In this document: positions 51,301 through 64,000 of the stretch, in pieces
Numbering within the stretch: position 1 is the stretch's first letter
Layout: each line of letters begins with the position of its first letter
Source: Oleiharenicola lentus
Lineage (GTDB): Bacteria > Verrucomicrobiota > Verrucomicrobiia > Opitutales > Opitutaceae
DNA length: 64,000 nucleotides
Assembly (NCBI RefSeq): GCF_004118375.1
Contig: NZ_SDHX01000001.1
Location: 2,793,693-2,857,692 of the forward strand
Reading direction: 5' to 3'
Program-made: the position numbers and the translations under genes
The notes under the pieces: generated by a model
Told to the model about the DNA's origin: nothing
Database searches by the model: none
The model's input: the letters and a program-made list of their open reading frames with translations, nothing else

Positions 51301-52023
51301 ATGCCCGCCTGCGTCAATCTCTCGGCCTACAAGTTCGCGCCGCTCGCGGATCTGCCGGCGTTGCGGGACCAGCTCAAGGCGGTTGCCGCAGCCGGATCGC
51401 TCAAGGGCACGATCCTGCTCAGCCCCGAGGGCATCAACCTCTTCGTCGCGGGTGAACGCGCCGCACTCGACTCCCTGCTGGCTGCCATTCGCGCCGTGCC
51501 AGGACTCGCCGACCTGACGCCCAAGGAGTCGGCCGGCGCGCAACAGCCCTTCCGGCGCATGCTGGTCAAGATCAAGCGCGAGATCATCGCTTTCGGTGTG
51601 CCGGGAATCGACCCGGCGCGACATCCGGCTCCCGGCCTGGCCCCGCGCACCCTCCGCCAATGGCTCGACGAGGGCCGTCCGGTCACGCTGCTCGACACCC
51701 GCAACGACTACGAGATCGCCGCCGGCACTTTCCGCGGCGCCCGGCCCGCCGGCATCCGCCATTTCCGGGATTTTCCGCGCGCGGCCGACGCCCTGCCGGG
51801 CGAAATGAAGGATCAGACGGTGGTCACCTTCTGCACCGGCGGCATCCGCTGCGAGAAGGCGGCGCCGTATCTGCTGCAAGCCGGGTTTAAAAACGTCTTC
51901 CAACTCGACGGCGGCATTCTCAAATATTTCGAGGAATGCGGAGCCGCGCACTTTGAGGGCGCCTGCTTCGTCTTCGACGACCGGGTCAGCCTCGACGCCA
52001 GTCTCCGCGAAACCAAATCCTAG
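51301..52023 (+). CDS. trhO: tRNA uridine 34 hydroxylase TrhO (rhodanese family, UPF0176)
   Basis: O2-dependent hydroxylation of U34 to 5-hydroxyuridine in some tRNAs. 240 residues. The N-terminal acylphosphatase-like domain (GTILLSPEGINLFVAGE), then a rhodanese domain (VTLLDTRNDYEIAAGTFRGA) with the active cysteine in TFCTGGIRCEKAAPYL, then FQLDGGILKYFEECG. The C-terminal cysteine-rich extension seen in longer members is mostly absent (it ends shortly after GACFVFDDRVSLD). Near a second wobble-position gene (the Tgt-MnmC fusion, 53504), an interesting proximity but with other genes between. Confidence 0.92.
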   Translation: MPACVNLSAYKFAPLADLPALRDQLKAVAAAGSLKGTILLSPEGINLFVAGERAALDSLLAAIRAVPGLADLTPKESAGAQQPFRRMLVKIKREIIAFGVPGIDPARHPAPGLAPRTLRQWLDEGRPVTLLDTRNDYEIAAGTFRGARPAGIRHFRDFPRAADALPGEMKDQTVVTFCTGGIRCEKAAPYLLQAGFKNVFQLDGGILKYFEECGAAHFEGACFVFDDRVSLDASLRETKS

Positions 52024-52037
52024 CCCCGCCTGTCCGC

Positions 52038-52676
52038 TCAGATGGTCTCCCGGAGCAGCTTGGACCGGAATCCCTCGGCGGGGAGATGCTTGCTGGCCAG
52101 CTCGAGGAGTTTGCCGGCGTCAACCTTGGTTGAAACGACGACCATTTCGTCGCCATTGAGCACTGCCACGCAGATCTCCAGCTTGTCACCGGTTTCGAGC
52201 TCATCGGAGGTGTAAACCAGGACGGTCTCGTGACGTTCCATCACGCCGACCAGCCGGCTCCAGCCCCGCGTCTGCATCTTGCGGTCGATCTCCGTGACCA
52301 TGCGCCCGGCTGACATCTCGCCCGCCCGGCCGACGCGTTCATAGACGCCCACACTGGCCCGGCGCACGGCTGCCAGGGCCAGCTGCGCCTCGTCCCGGTG
52401 TTCGTGCTCAACCACCCGCAAAATCGTGCGGGCCGTCGTGAGGGCGCACCAGCCGGCGCTGATCTGCACCTTTGTGTTCCATTCCGAATTGCTGGCCGTC
52501 ATGACCTCCTTGCGGAGCAGCGCCGCCTCACCATTGAGCCGGAACATCGAGGCCACCCCGAGGGCCACCACCATGACGGGCGTCACCATGACCAGCAGGG
52601 CGAGGATGATCCAGCGGGCCAGCCGGCGCTCGGACTTGGCTACCGCCGGAGTAACGGGAGGAACGGGAGAGTTCAT
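52038..52676 (-). CDS. Membrane-anchored DUF4252-like protein
   Basis: 212 residues. One N-terminal membrane segment (WIILALLVMVTPVMVVALGVA), then a probably periplasmic domain. The C-terminal half (MQTRGWSRLVGVMERHETVL, LEICVAVLNGDEMVVVSTKV) has the same strand pattern as the neighbouring DUF4252 gene (LESQGWTQMVTVREREGG and VTVIDGKGEAVFVNIVG), so they look like diverged paralogues. Function unknown. Convergent with trhO, 14 bp between the two stops. Confidence is for the relation, not a role. Confidence 0.65.
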   Translation of the reverse strand: MNSPVPPVTPAVAKSERRLARWIILALLVMVTPVMVVALGVASMFRLNGEAALLRKEVMTASNSEWNTKVQISAGWCALTTARTILRVVEHEHRDEAQLALAAVRRASVGVYERVGRAGEMSAGRMVTEIDRKMQTRGWSRLVGVMERHETVLVYTSDELETGDKLEICVAVLNGDEMVVVSTKVDAGKLLELASKHLPAEGFRSKLLRETI

Positions 52677-52778
52677 GGCGGAAAGGAAAAAGGGAGAAGG
52701 AAGTTAGGGGAATGTCCGGAAGTCGGTCGGTGGATGGCTCACACCCCGTCAGGCTTCCTTCATGCTTCGTGATTGGTT

Positions 52779-53363
52779 TCAGGCCTCGTCCTTGTCGGAG
52801 GACTTGTCCTGCTTGATCTTCACCTTCACGTGGCGCAGGGGCTCGATGTTCAGCTGCTCGGCGATGGTGGCGATCTGGTCGGCACTGATGAGACCGACGA
52901 TGTTCACGAACACCGCTTCGCCCTTACCGTCGATCACCGTGACCACCAGGCCCTCGATCACGTCGTCGCCCTTCTGCTTGGCGTGGACGGTGACGTTGTC
53001 GCCGCCCTCACGCTCGCGGACCGTGACCATCTGGGTCCAGCCCTGCGACTCGAGCTTGGCGCGGACGGCCTCGATCTGCTCGATGGTGGCCTTGCGGTTG
53101 GAGTCATCCAGGCTGACGACGTTGACCCGCACGCGCTTGAGATTGGCGATCAGCGCCGCGGCCTCGGGTTCCTGCTTGGCGGCGATCTTGGCCGCAAACT
53201 TGAGCAGGCCGGGCGAAAGGTTGATCTCGACGAACTCGCCCTTGGCAGCGGGGACGAGCTGCCCGATGTCAACGTAGCCGGCTTCGGATTCGGCGGCGAA
53301 GGCGGAAACAGCAAGAACCGCAGCCAGGCTGGCAGCGGCGGTGAGGAGGCGGAGGGATTTCAT
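52779..53363 (-). CDS. Secreted DUF4252 family protein
   Basis: 194 residues from the ATG at 53363. Clear signal peptide (MKSLRLLTAAASLAAVLAVSAFAAES). The mature domain is the DUF4252 type: about W-x-x-x-V strands ending in ADQIATIAEQLN, then a short Lys/Asp-rich tail (KQDKSSDKDEA). The family is common in Bacteroidota and Verrucomicrobiota, often next to ECF sigma genes; none is here. The related membrane-anchored gene lies about 100 bp downstream on the same strand. Confidence 0.8.
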   Translation of the reverse strand: MKSLRLLTAAASLAAVLAVSAFAAESEAGYVDIGQLVPAAKGEFVEINLSPGLLKFAAKIAAKQEPEAAALIANLKRVRVNVVSLDDSNRKATIEQIEAVRAKLESQGWTQMVTVREREGGDNVTVHAKQKGDDVIEGLVVTVIDGKGEAVFVNIVGLISADQIATIAEQLNIEPLRHVKVKIKQDKSSDKDEA

Positions 53364-53380
53364 GGAGGACAATGGATTGA

Positions 53381-55546
<2,166 letters not shown>

Positions 55547-55600
55547 TCGCGGTTGTTCCCGGCCGCCCTTGGCCGCGCAGCTTCGTTCTGGGCCAAAGAC

Positions 55601-58498
<2,898 letters not shown>

Positions 58499-58683
58499 GC
58501 GCTGAACCTTGTCGATTCGGTGCGCGCGTCAAAGGGGTAAATTGTCCCTGCGCCAACAGGGCCGTTTAGAACTTGAGTTCAAGTGCCGGAAGCAGCTTCA
58601 TGCTCATGTCATAAGCGGGCGCAATGCCCGCATCCCTACCCCTCCGCCCTACCCCGGGCCGTATCGATTCATTGAACACTCTT

Positions 58684-60660
58684 ATGAACCTACGTCATGT
58701 CATCAACCGTCGCTTGCGCGCCCCAGTTTTGCTCGCGCTTGCCGCTGCGGCCACGGCCCTGCCGACCGCCTCCGCGTTCGTTTTCGAATTCGGCGAGTTC
58801 AAGGGCAGCTTCGACACCACGCTGTCGGTGGGCGGACTCTACCGCCTCCAGAATCCCGAGCGCGACTACTACAGCATCAGCGCCGGCGGCCTGCAGCGCT
58901 CGGGCAACGCCGATGACGGCAACCTGAACTACAAGCGCGGCATGGCCTCCTTCCTCGTGAAGGCCAACCACGACCTCCAGGTTGATCACCGCAACGGCGG
59001 CCTGTTCGTCCGCGGCTATTACTTCAACGACTTCGTCAACTCCAACGGCACGCGCGAGCGCACCGCCCTGAGCAAGGAAGCCCAGAAGCTGGTCGCCGAA
59101 GGCGCCGAGCTGCTCGACGCCTACCTCTACTTCAAGGCCGACGTCGGCGGCATGCCCGCCACGCTTCGCATCGGCCAGCAGGTGCTGAGCTGGGGCGAAA
59201 GCACCTTCATCCCCAACGGCATCAACTCGGTCAACCCGATCGACGTCGCCAAGCTCCGCCTGCCCGGCTCCGAACTCAAGGAAGCGCTCCTGCCGGTCAA
59301 CATGGTCTCCGGTTCGCTCAGCCTCTCCGACACGGTCACGCTCGAGGCCTTCTACCTGCTCGACTGGAAACGCACCCGCGTTGATCCGCCCGGCACTTAT
59401 TTCAGCACCAACGACTTTGTCGCCAAGGGCGGCACCAAGGTCTATCTGGGCTTCGGCGCGATCGCCGACAGCGCCGGGCTCGGCGCCGTCACCCGCGGAC
59501 CCGACGGCGAACCCGACAAGCAGGGCCAGTATGGCGTCAACCTGCGCTGGCTGGCGGAAGATCTCAACAGCACGGAGTTCGGCTTCTTCTTCATGAACTA
59601 CCACAGCCGGCTGCCCGCGATCTCAGCCCGCACGCCGACTTCGGCGATCAGCCCGGCGCTCGTCCAGTCCACGGCCCTCGGCCTCGGCACGGCCAACCTG
59701 GTGCCCGCGATGATCGCGAGCGGGCTGTTCAACAGCACCACCGCCCCGGTCGGCATGCAGACCGTGGTCGGCGCCGCCCTCACCGGCGTGCCCGCCTCGG
59801 CCCTCCCCCCCACCCTCCAGCCTTTCTACCCGGCGGCCGCGCAGATCGCCTCCGGCGCGCGCACCATTGGTTTCCTCTCCTCCGCCCAGACGGCCAACTA
59901 CCTGATTGAGTTCCCCGAGGATATCCGGCTCGTCGGCGCCAGCTTCAACACCAGCATCAAGGGCATCGCCCTCCAAGGCGAGCTGAGCTACCGCTCCAAC
60001 CAACCCCTGCAGGTGGACGACGTCGAACTGCTGTTCGCCGCGCTCTCCTCCATCAACCCGACCTACGGCACCAACAACCAGCTCGGCAACTTTGCCGGCC
60101 AGCTCAACACCCACATCACGGGTTACCGCCGCCACAAGGTCTGGACCGGCCAGCTCACCGCCACCCGCGTCGGCCGCGGCATCCTCGGCGCCGCCCAGTC
60201 CACCCTGCTCGGCGAAGTGGGCTTTGTGCGCGCCGACCTGCCGGCCAAGCGCGTCCTGCGCTTCGACGGCCAGGGCACGTTTGTCGGCGGCGAGATCGCT
60301 TACATGAACGGCTCCGGCAGCAACACCGCCGGCACCCTGCCGCTCTCCGAACCGTCCAGCGCCTTTGCCGACGAGTTTTCCTGGGGCTACCAGCTGGTCG
60401 GCCGACTCGACTACAACAACGTGTTCGCGGGCGTGAACGTCTCCCCGTTGCTCGTCTTCGCCCACGATGTCGGCGGCAACACGCCGCTCCCGCTCGGCAA
60501 CTTCCTCCACGGCCGCAAGACCATCACCGTTGGCGCCGACTTCACCTACCAGAACGCGTGGGCGGTCGAACTGCGCTACGTGAACTTCGGTGGCGCCGGT
60601 CGCTACAATCTGCTCGGCGACCGCGACTACGTCTCTGCCACCCTCAAGTATTCCTTCTAA
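58684..60660 (+). CDS. DUF1302 outer-membrane beta-barrel-type protein
   Basis: 658 residues. Signal peptide ending near ALPTASAFVF. The mature part starts with FEFGEFKGSFDTTLSVGGLYR, typical for DUF1302, and continues as many alternating beta strands, ending DYVSATLKYSF with a terminal Phe, as in outer-membrane barrels. The loop with SAISPALVQSTALGLGTANL is a longer insertion. The ATG at 58684 was chosen over 58624 because it opens directly on the signal peptide. It is the first gene of a DUF1302-DUF1329-YCF48-MMPL set. Probable outer-membrane channel or adaptor; substrate unknown. Confidence 0.88.
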   Translation: MNLRHVINRRLRAPVLLALAAAATALPTASAFVFEFGEFKGSFDTTLSVGGLYRLQNPERDYYSISAGGLQRSGNADDGNLNYKRGMASFLVKANHDLQVDHRNGGLFVRGYYFNDFVNSNGTRERTALSKEAQKLVAEGAELLDAYLYFKADVGGMPATLRIGQQVLSWGESTFIPNGINSVNPIDVAKLRLPGSELKEALLPVNMVSGSLSLSDTVTLEAFYLLDWKRTRVDPPGTYFSTNDFVAKGGTKVYLGFGAIADSAGLGAVTRGPDGEPDKQGQYGVNLRWLAEDLNSTEFGFFFMNYHSRLPAISARTPTSAISPALVQSTALGLGTANLVPAMIASGLFNSTTAPVGMQTVVGAALTGVPASALPPTLQPFYPAAAQIASGARTIGFLSSAQTANYLIEFPEDIRLVGASFNTSIKGIALQGELSYRSNQPLQVDDVELLFAALSSINPTYGTNNQLGNFAGQLNTHITGYRRHKVWTGQLTATRVGRGILGAAQSTLLGEVGFVRADLPAKRVLRFDGQGTFVGGEIAYMNGSGSNTAGTLPLSEPSSAFADEFSWGYQLVGRLDYNNVFAGVNVSPLLVFAHDVGGNTPLPLGNFLHGRKTITVGADFTYQNAWAVELRYVNFGGAGRYNLLGDRDYVSATLKYSF

Positions 60661-60678
60661 ACCGCGACCTCCCGATCC

Positions 60679-62031
60679 ATGAAAACCCTGTCCTCCGTCC
60701 TCTGTTTTCTGACCTCCGTGGCCGCGGTCTGCGCGGCTGACCCCGCCCGCCTCGGGGCCGACCTGACGCCGCTCGGCGGCGAAAAGGCCGGCAATGCCGA
60801 TGGCTCCATCCCGGCCTGGTCCGGCGGCCTGACCACCGCCCCTGCCGGCTACGCGCCCGGCATGCACCACCCCGATCCCTTCGCCGGGGAGCAGCCGCTC
60901 TTCACCATCACCGCGGCCAATGCCGGACAATACGCCGACAAGCTTACCGCCGGCCAGCAGGCGCTCCTCAAGGCCTACCCGACCTACACCATCCCGGTCT
61001 ACAAGACGCACCGCTCCGCCTCGAATCCGCAGCGCATCTATGATGCCACCCGGCAATACGCCGCGACCGCCGCTCTCACCGACGGCGGCAACGGCATCTC
61101 CGGTTGCGTCGTCGGCATTCCGTTCACCCAGCCCGAGAACGGCCTCCAGGTGATCTGGAACCACCTCGTGCGCTACCGCGGCGTCGCCGCCGAGCGCTTC
61201 ATCGGCCAGGCCGCCCCGCAGCGCGACGGCAGCTACAACCTCGTGCAGTTCGAGGACGAGTTCCTCTTCAACTACTGCCGCGACGACATCCCGCAGGAAC
61301 AGCTCGCCCGGGAACTCACCGAGCAGAACGTGCTCATCTACTTCAAGCAGGCCGTCACCGCGCCCGCCCGCCTCGCCGGCTCCATTCTCGTCGTCCACGA
61401 GACCATGGACCAGGTGAAGGAAAAGCGCCGCGCCTGGATCTACAATGCCGGCCAGCGCCGGGTGCGCCTCGCCCCCTCGGTCGAATATGACAACCCCGGC
61501 ACCGCCGCCGACGGTATGCGCACCTCCGACCAGTTCGACATGTTCAACGGCGCCCCCGACCGCTACGAGTGGAAGCTCGTCGGCAAAAAGGAAATGTTCG
61601 TGCCCTACAACTCCTACAAACTGCACAGCGACAGCGTGAAGGTGGCCGACATCCTGAAGCCGCTCCACATCAATCAGGACCTCACCCGCTACGAGTTGCA
61701 CCGTGTCTGGGTCGTCGAGGCCACACTCAAGCCCGGCACCAACCACGTCTATTCGCGCCGCACCTTCTACGTGGACGAGGACAGCTGGCAGGTGCTCGCC
61801 GTGGACCAATACGACGGCCGCGGCCAGCTCTGGCGCGTCTCCGAAGCGCACTGCATCAACTACTATGACGCGCAGATCTTCTGGAGCACACTCGAGGTGC
61901 ACACCGACCTCCTCGCCGGCCGCTACCTCGCCATCGGTCTCGATAACGAGAACAAGATGTATGACTACAACCTGAAGCGCACCCCGCAGGACTACACGCC
62001 TCAGAAACTCCGCCAGGAAGGCGTGCGCTGA
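60679..62031 (+). CDS. DUF1329 family periplasmic/outer-membrane lipid-binding-like protein
   Basis: 450 residues. Signal peptide MKTLSSVLCFLTSVAAVCAA; the mature domain has LGADLTPLGGEKAGNADGSI, PAWSGGL, and the LolA-like fold regions (RRAWIYNAGQRRVRLAPSVE, YEWKLVGKKEMFVPYNSYKL). DUF1329 proteins usually sit with DUF1302 and an RND transporter. Role is inferred as shuttle of a hydrophobic molecule across the envelope. It starts 18 bp after the DUF1302 stop. Not a lipoprotein by sequence; no lipobox is obvious at the cleavage site. Confidence 0.88.
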   Translation: MKTLSSVLCFLTSVAAVCAADPARLGADLTPLGGEKAGNADGSIPAWSGGLTTAPAGYAPGMHHPDPFAGEQPLFTITAANAGQYADKLTAGQQALLKAYPTYTIPVYKTHRSASNPQRIYDATRQYAATAALTDGGNGISGCVVGIPFTQPENGLQVIWNHLVRYRGVAAERFIGQAAPQRDGSYNLVQFEDEFLFNYCRDDIPQEQLARELTEQNVLIYFKQAVTAPARLAGSILVVHETMDQVKEKRRAWIYNAGQRRVRLAPSVEYDNPGTAADGMRTSDQFDMFNGAPDRYEWKLVGKKEMFVPYNSYKLHSDSVKVADILKPLHINQDLTRYELHRVWVVEATLKPGTNHVYSRRTFYVDEDSWQVLAVDQYDGRGQLWRVSEAHCINYYDAQIFWSTLEVHTDLLAGRYLAIGLDNENKMYDYNLKRTPQDYTPQKLRQEGVR

Positions 62032-62047
62032 ACGGGCATGTTCCGCT

Positions 62048-62092
62048 TTAGGGTCGGCCCTTGGGCCGACCTCGCCCGCGCAGCAGGCGCCC
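62048..62092. repeat. Degenerate twin-hairpin element after the DUF1329 gene
   Basis: TTTAGGGTCGGCCC TTGGGCCGACC: perfect 9-bp arms (62052-62071) with TT between, and AGGG at the open end. The second half is poorly kept. Confidence 0.55.
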
Positions 62093-62112
62093 ACAACGAT
62101 TACTGCTCTTCG

Positions 62113-62150
62113 ATCCGGCCGGACAATTCTCCGGCCGGATTTTTCATTTT
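62113..62150 (+). terminator. Intrinsic terminator after DUF1329
   Basis: ATCCGGCCGG and CCGGCCGGAT pair perfectly around an eight-base loop and are followed by TTTTTCATTTT. It would separate DUF1302-DUF1329 from the YCF48 gene unless read through. Confidence 0.9.
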
Positions 62151-62221
62151 ATGCACGGTGCTTAGGCTTGCCCCAACGTGATCCCAAAACAGCATCCAAC
62201 CATGCCTCGCCTGCCTCAGGC

Positions 62222-62280
62222 TGTAGCGGCGGTCTGTGACCACCGGGAAAATCCGTCGGCGGTCACAGACCGCCGCTACA
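62222..62280. repeat. TGTAGCGGCGG inverted repeat, copy 1 (59 bp)
   Basis: The first 20 bases (62222-62241) are a perfect inverted copy of the last 20 (62261-62280), with a 19-bp spacer. It lies immediately before the YCF48 start codon (62283) and is open in the same frame. Confidence 0.85.
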
Positions 62281-62282
62281 GG

Positions 62283-63209
62283 ATGGGCCCGCTGTGTATG
62301 CTGGCCATCCTCGCCCTCACTTTCGCACTTCCCATTCGCGCCGCTGAATCCTCCGAGCCCGCTCCGCTCGCCGCGAAATCCCTGCTGCTCGACCTCGCCC
62401 GTGCGGGCGACCGCCTCGTTGCGGTCGGCGACCGCGGCCATGTGCTGCTCTCCGACGATGAGGGTCGCACCTGGCGACAAGTCATCGTGCCCACGCGCGC
62501 CATGCTCACCGGCGTGTCCTTTGGCGATACCCGCCACGGCTGGGCCGTCGGTCACGACGGCGTGATCCTCGCCACCACCGATGCCGGTGAATCTTGGACC
62601 CTGCAAAACTCCGGTCTCGATCTGGAGGCCGTGCTGCTCGACGTCCTCTTTCTCGATGCCACGCGCGGCTTCGCCGTCGGGGCCTACGGCAAATGCCTCG
62701 CCACCACCGACGCCGGCCGCACCTGGACGGCGCTTGCCGTTTCGGAGGACGAATCGCATTTCAACGCCATCGTCGCCGGCCCCGGCGGTCGGCTCTACCT
62801 GCCCGGCGAAGCCGGCACGCTCATGGTCACCCCGGATGGCCGCAAGTGGGAGCGCCTCGAGGTTCCCTACGACGGATCGCTCTACGGCCTGCTGCCGCTC
62901 GGTGAGCAGGGTCTGTTGATTTACGGCCTGCGCGGCCGGGTCTTCGCCTCGGCCGATCTCGGCACCGATTGGGCTCCCCGCGATACGCACCCCCCCGTGC
63001 TCATCGCCGCCGGGGTGCGCCTGAAATCCGGCGGGGTCGTGCTGGCCGGACTCGGCGGCAATTTCCACGTCAGCCGCGACGACGGCGCGACTTTTCGGCA
63101 CTGGCAACCGACCGAATACACCGGCGGTGTGAGTGCCCTTTTGGAAACCGCGGACAGCGCCCTGCTCGTCGCCGGTGAAAAAGGCGTCGCCCGCCTCACG
63201 CTGCCATGA
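62283..63209 (+). CDS. YCF48-type beta-propeller protein (BNR repeat, secreted)
   Basis: About 308 residues from the ATG at 62283, which opens on a signal peptide (MGPLCMLAILALTFALPIRA). The mature part has repeated propeller blades with DEGRTWRQVIVPT, GWAVGHDGVILATTDAGESW, GFAVGAYGKCLATTDAGRTW and LVAGEKGVARLTL. YCF48/Hcf136 relatives often act as assembly factors; here they travel with an RND transporter. In-frame ATGs at 62178 and 62202 would put repeat DNA into the protein and are rejected. Between the DUF1329 and MMPL genes. Confidence 0.88.
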   Translation: MGPLCMLAILALTFALPIRAAESSEPAPLAAKSLLLDLARAGDRLVAVGDRGHVLLSDDEGRTWRQVIVPTRAMLTGVSFGDTRHGWAVGHDGVILATTDAGESWTLQNSGLDLEAVLLDVLFLDATRGFAVGAYGKCLATTDAGRTWTALAVSEDESHFNAIVAGPGGRLYLPGEAGTLMVTPDGRKWERLEVPYDGSLYGLLPLGEQGLLIYGLRGRVFASADLGTDWAPRDTHPPVLIAAGVRLKSGGVVLAGLGGNFHVSRDDGATFRHWQPTEYTGGVSALLETADSALLVAGEKGVARLTLP

Positions 63210-63237
63210 ACCCATCCGACATTGGCCATCCTTCTTT

Positions 63238-63308
63238 TGTAGCGGCGGTCTATGACCGCCGCTCGTGCGCCCCGTCACTTTCGTCGGCGGTCATAGACCG
63301 CCGCTGCA
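63238..63308. repeat. TGTAGCGGCGG inverted repeat, copy 2
   Basis: Same arms as copy 1 (TGTAGCGGCGGTCTATGACC and its inverted partner ending 63308), with one changed base pair in each arm that keeps pairing. The spacer differs (about 30 bp). It lies between the YCF48 gene and the REP copy B. Confidence 0.8.
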
Positions 63309-63327
63309 CCCCATGATCGCCCTGCCT

Positions 63328-63401
63328 GTCACTGCGAGGAGCAGCGCGACGAAGCAATCCAGCTGGATCGCCACGCCCGGCCAAACCGGGCTCGCGATGA
63401 C
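63328..63401. repeat. REP element copy B (empty site)
   Basis: GTCACTGCGAGGAGC, GAAGCAATCC, then CAGCTGGATCGCCACG and CTCGCGATGAC, without the 39-bp insertion seen in copy A (1848-1960). It ends six bases before the MMPL start codon. Confidence 0.85.
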
Positions 63402-63407
63402 ATCCCC

Positions 63408-64000
63408 ATGATCGCCCGCCTCGAGGAACTCATCTTCCGCCACCGGCTGGTCACGCTGGCGGTCTTTGCTGCCATCACGCTTTTCCTCGGCTGGTTCGCC
63501 GCCAAGACCCGCGTGGATGCCAGCTTCGACAAGCAGCTGCCCACCGACCACGAATACATCGAGAACTTCCGCAAGCACCGCACGCAGTTCGGTGGCGCCA
63601 ACCGCGTGGTCATCGCCCTCGTCGCGAAGCAGGGCAACATCTTCACCCCGGAATTCTTCCAGACCCTCAAGGCGGTCACCGACGAGGCCTACTACCTGCC
63701 CGGCGTGGATCGCGCGCAGGTGATGTCCATTTTCACGCCCAACGTCCGCTACATCGAGGTCGTCGAGGAAGGCCTGCAGGGCGGCAACGTCATCCCCGCC
63801 GACTTTGCGCCCGACGCGGCCGGCTTTGAAAAGGTGCGGCAGAACATCGTGAAGTCCGGCCGCCTCGGCATGCTGGTGGCCAACGACTACACCGGCGCCG
63901 CCGTCATCGCCTCGCTGCAGGAAGTAGACCCGCAGACCGGTCGCGCGCTCGACTACGCCAAGGTCGCCACGGCGCTCGAGGAAAAGATCCGCGGCAGATT
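63408..64000 (+). CDS. RND/MMPL-family exporter, 5' part only
   Basis: At least 197 residues to the window end. The N-terminus has a membrane helix (LVTLAVFAAITLFLGWFAA), then the periplasmic loop start TRVDASFDKQLPTDHEYIENF typical of MMPL/RND transporters that move lipids or hydrophobic molecules. The rest of the transporter is outside. Fourth gene of the DUF1302-DUF1329-YCF48-MMPL set, a recurring group in other bacteria by my recollection. Only six bases follow the REP copy B, so no visible Shine-Dalgarno. Confidence 0.85.
   Translation, partial: MIARLEELIFRHRLVTLAVFAAITLFLGWFAAKTRVDASFDKQLPTDHEYIENFRKHRTQFGGANRVVIALVAKQGNIFTPEFFQTLKAVTDEAYYLPGVDRAQVMSIFTPNVRYIEVVEEGLQGGNVIPADFAPDAAGFEKVRQNIVKSGRLGMLVANDYTGAAVIASLQEVDPQTGRALDYAKVATALEEKIRGR

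Noticed and set aside
59623-62094. An 823-codon open frame antisense to the DUF1302 and DUF1329 genes
   Set aside because: Same artefact: low-information composition opposite well-supported coding genes, with no domain seen.

Overview
The window is a GC-rich (roughly two-thirds G+C by eye), gene-dense bacterial chromosome segment. Gene content, a large share of GTG/TTG starts, rarely visible Shine-Dalgarno sequences, a Rho with a long Gly/Pro/Gln-rich N-terminal extension, DUF4252 proteins and an MgtE without its N domain all fit Verrucomicrobiota, most likely the Opitutaceae. This placement is inference from gene character, not from a marker-gene comparison. No rRNA, tRNA, CRISPR array, prophage, integrase or transposase was seen.

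Layout. 1-7.4 kb: partial dGTPase, Ogt and AlkA-type alkylation repair, an MgtE-like transporter, a tdh-kbl-cdd operon (threonine catabolism plus cytidine deaminase), and an alpha/beta hydrolase. 7.5-18.1 kb: hisS and an HU/IHF protein, the UbiE/MenG quinone methyltransferase, an ErpA-type Fe-S carrier, a Ser/Thr kinase next to rpoN, two stand-alone receiver proteins, a ten-repeat ankyrin protein, enolase, a secreted coiled-coil protein and RlmI. 18.2-26.8 kb: small and hypothetical membrane genes, two alpha/beta hydrolases or HIT proteins, then phoH-ybeY-DUF502-recO-like and a PD-(D/E)XK nuclease fused to an XPD/DinG-type Fe-S helicase. 26.8-31.6 kb: a translationally coupled GntR(YtrA-type)-ABC ATPase-two permease operon with a strong palindromic operator. 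31.6-39.6 kb: a YacL-like PIN/TRAM protein, EVE protein, tyrA-aroA-cmk-plsC, a metallophosphatase, a YhaM-type exonuclease and a frameshifted small membrane gene. 39.6-47.8 kb: coaE-rho-pilB-like-pilT-pilB-like-pilC, a type IV pilus motor block led by rho. 47.8-58.5 kb: HD hydrolase, comM, MYG1, trhO, two DUF4252 proteins, a Tgt-MnmC fusion and uvrA. 58.7-64 kb: DUF1302-DUF1329-YCF48-MMPL, a likely envelope transport locus cut by the window end.

The most unusual signal is a layer of small palindromic DNA on top of ordinary genes. At least ten elements of about 40-70 bp share an architecture of two consecutive hairpins between inverted ends (GTAGGG or TGGAGGG ... CCCTAC or CCCTCCA). Stem sequences differ between copies but stay paired, which looks like covariation. 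Most sit directly after stop codons, and some supply the stop codon or protein tail. One lies in frame inside ybeY, and one inside uvrA. A different palindrome lies in frame inside the ABC ATPase gene. Separately, two copies of a GAAGCAATCC-type repeat allow an empty-site/filled-site comparison: one carries a 39-bp palindromic insertion flanked by a CTG duplication. A third class consists of short degenerate word arrays arranged as long inverted repeats between genes, and two such tracts also lie inside the helicase gene. No candidate mobilising enzyme is encoded here.
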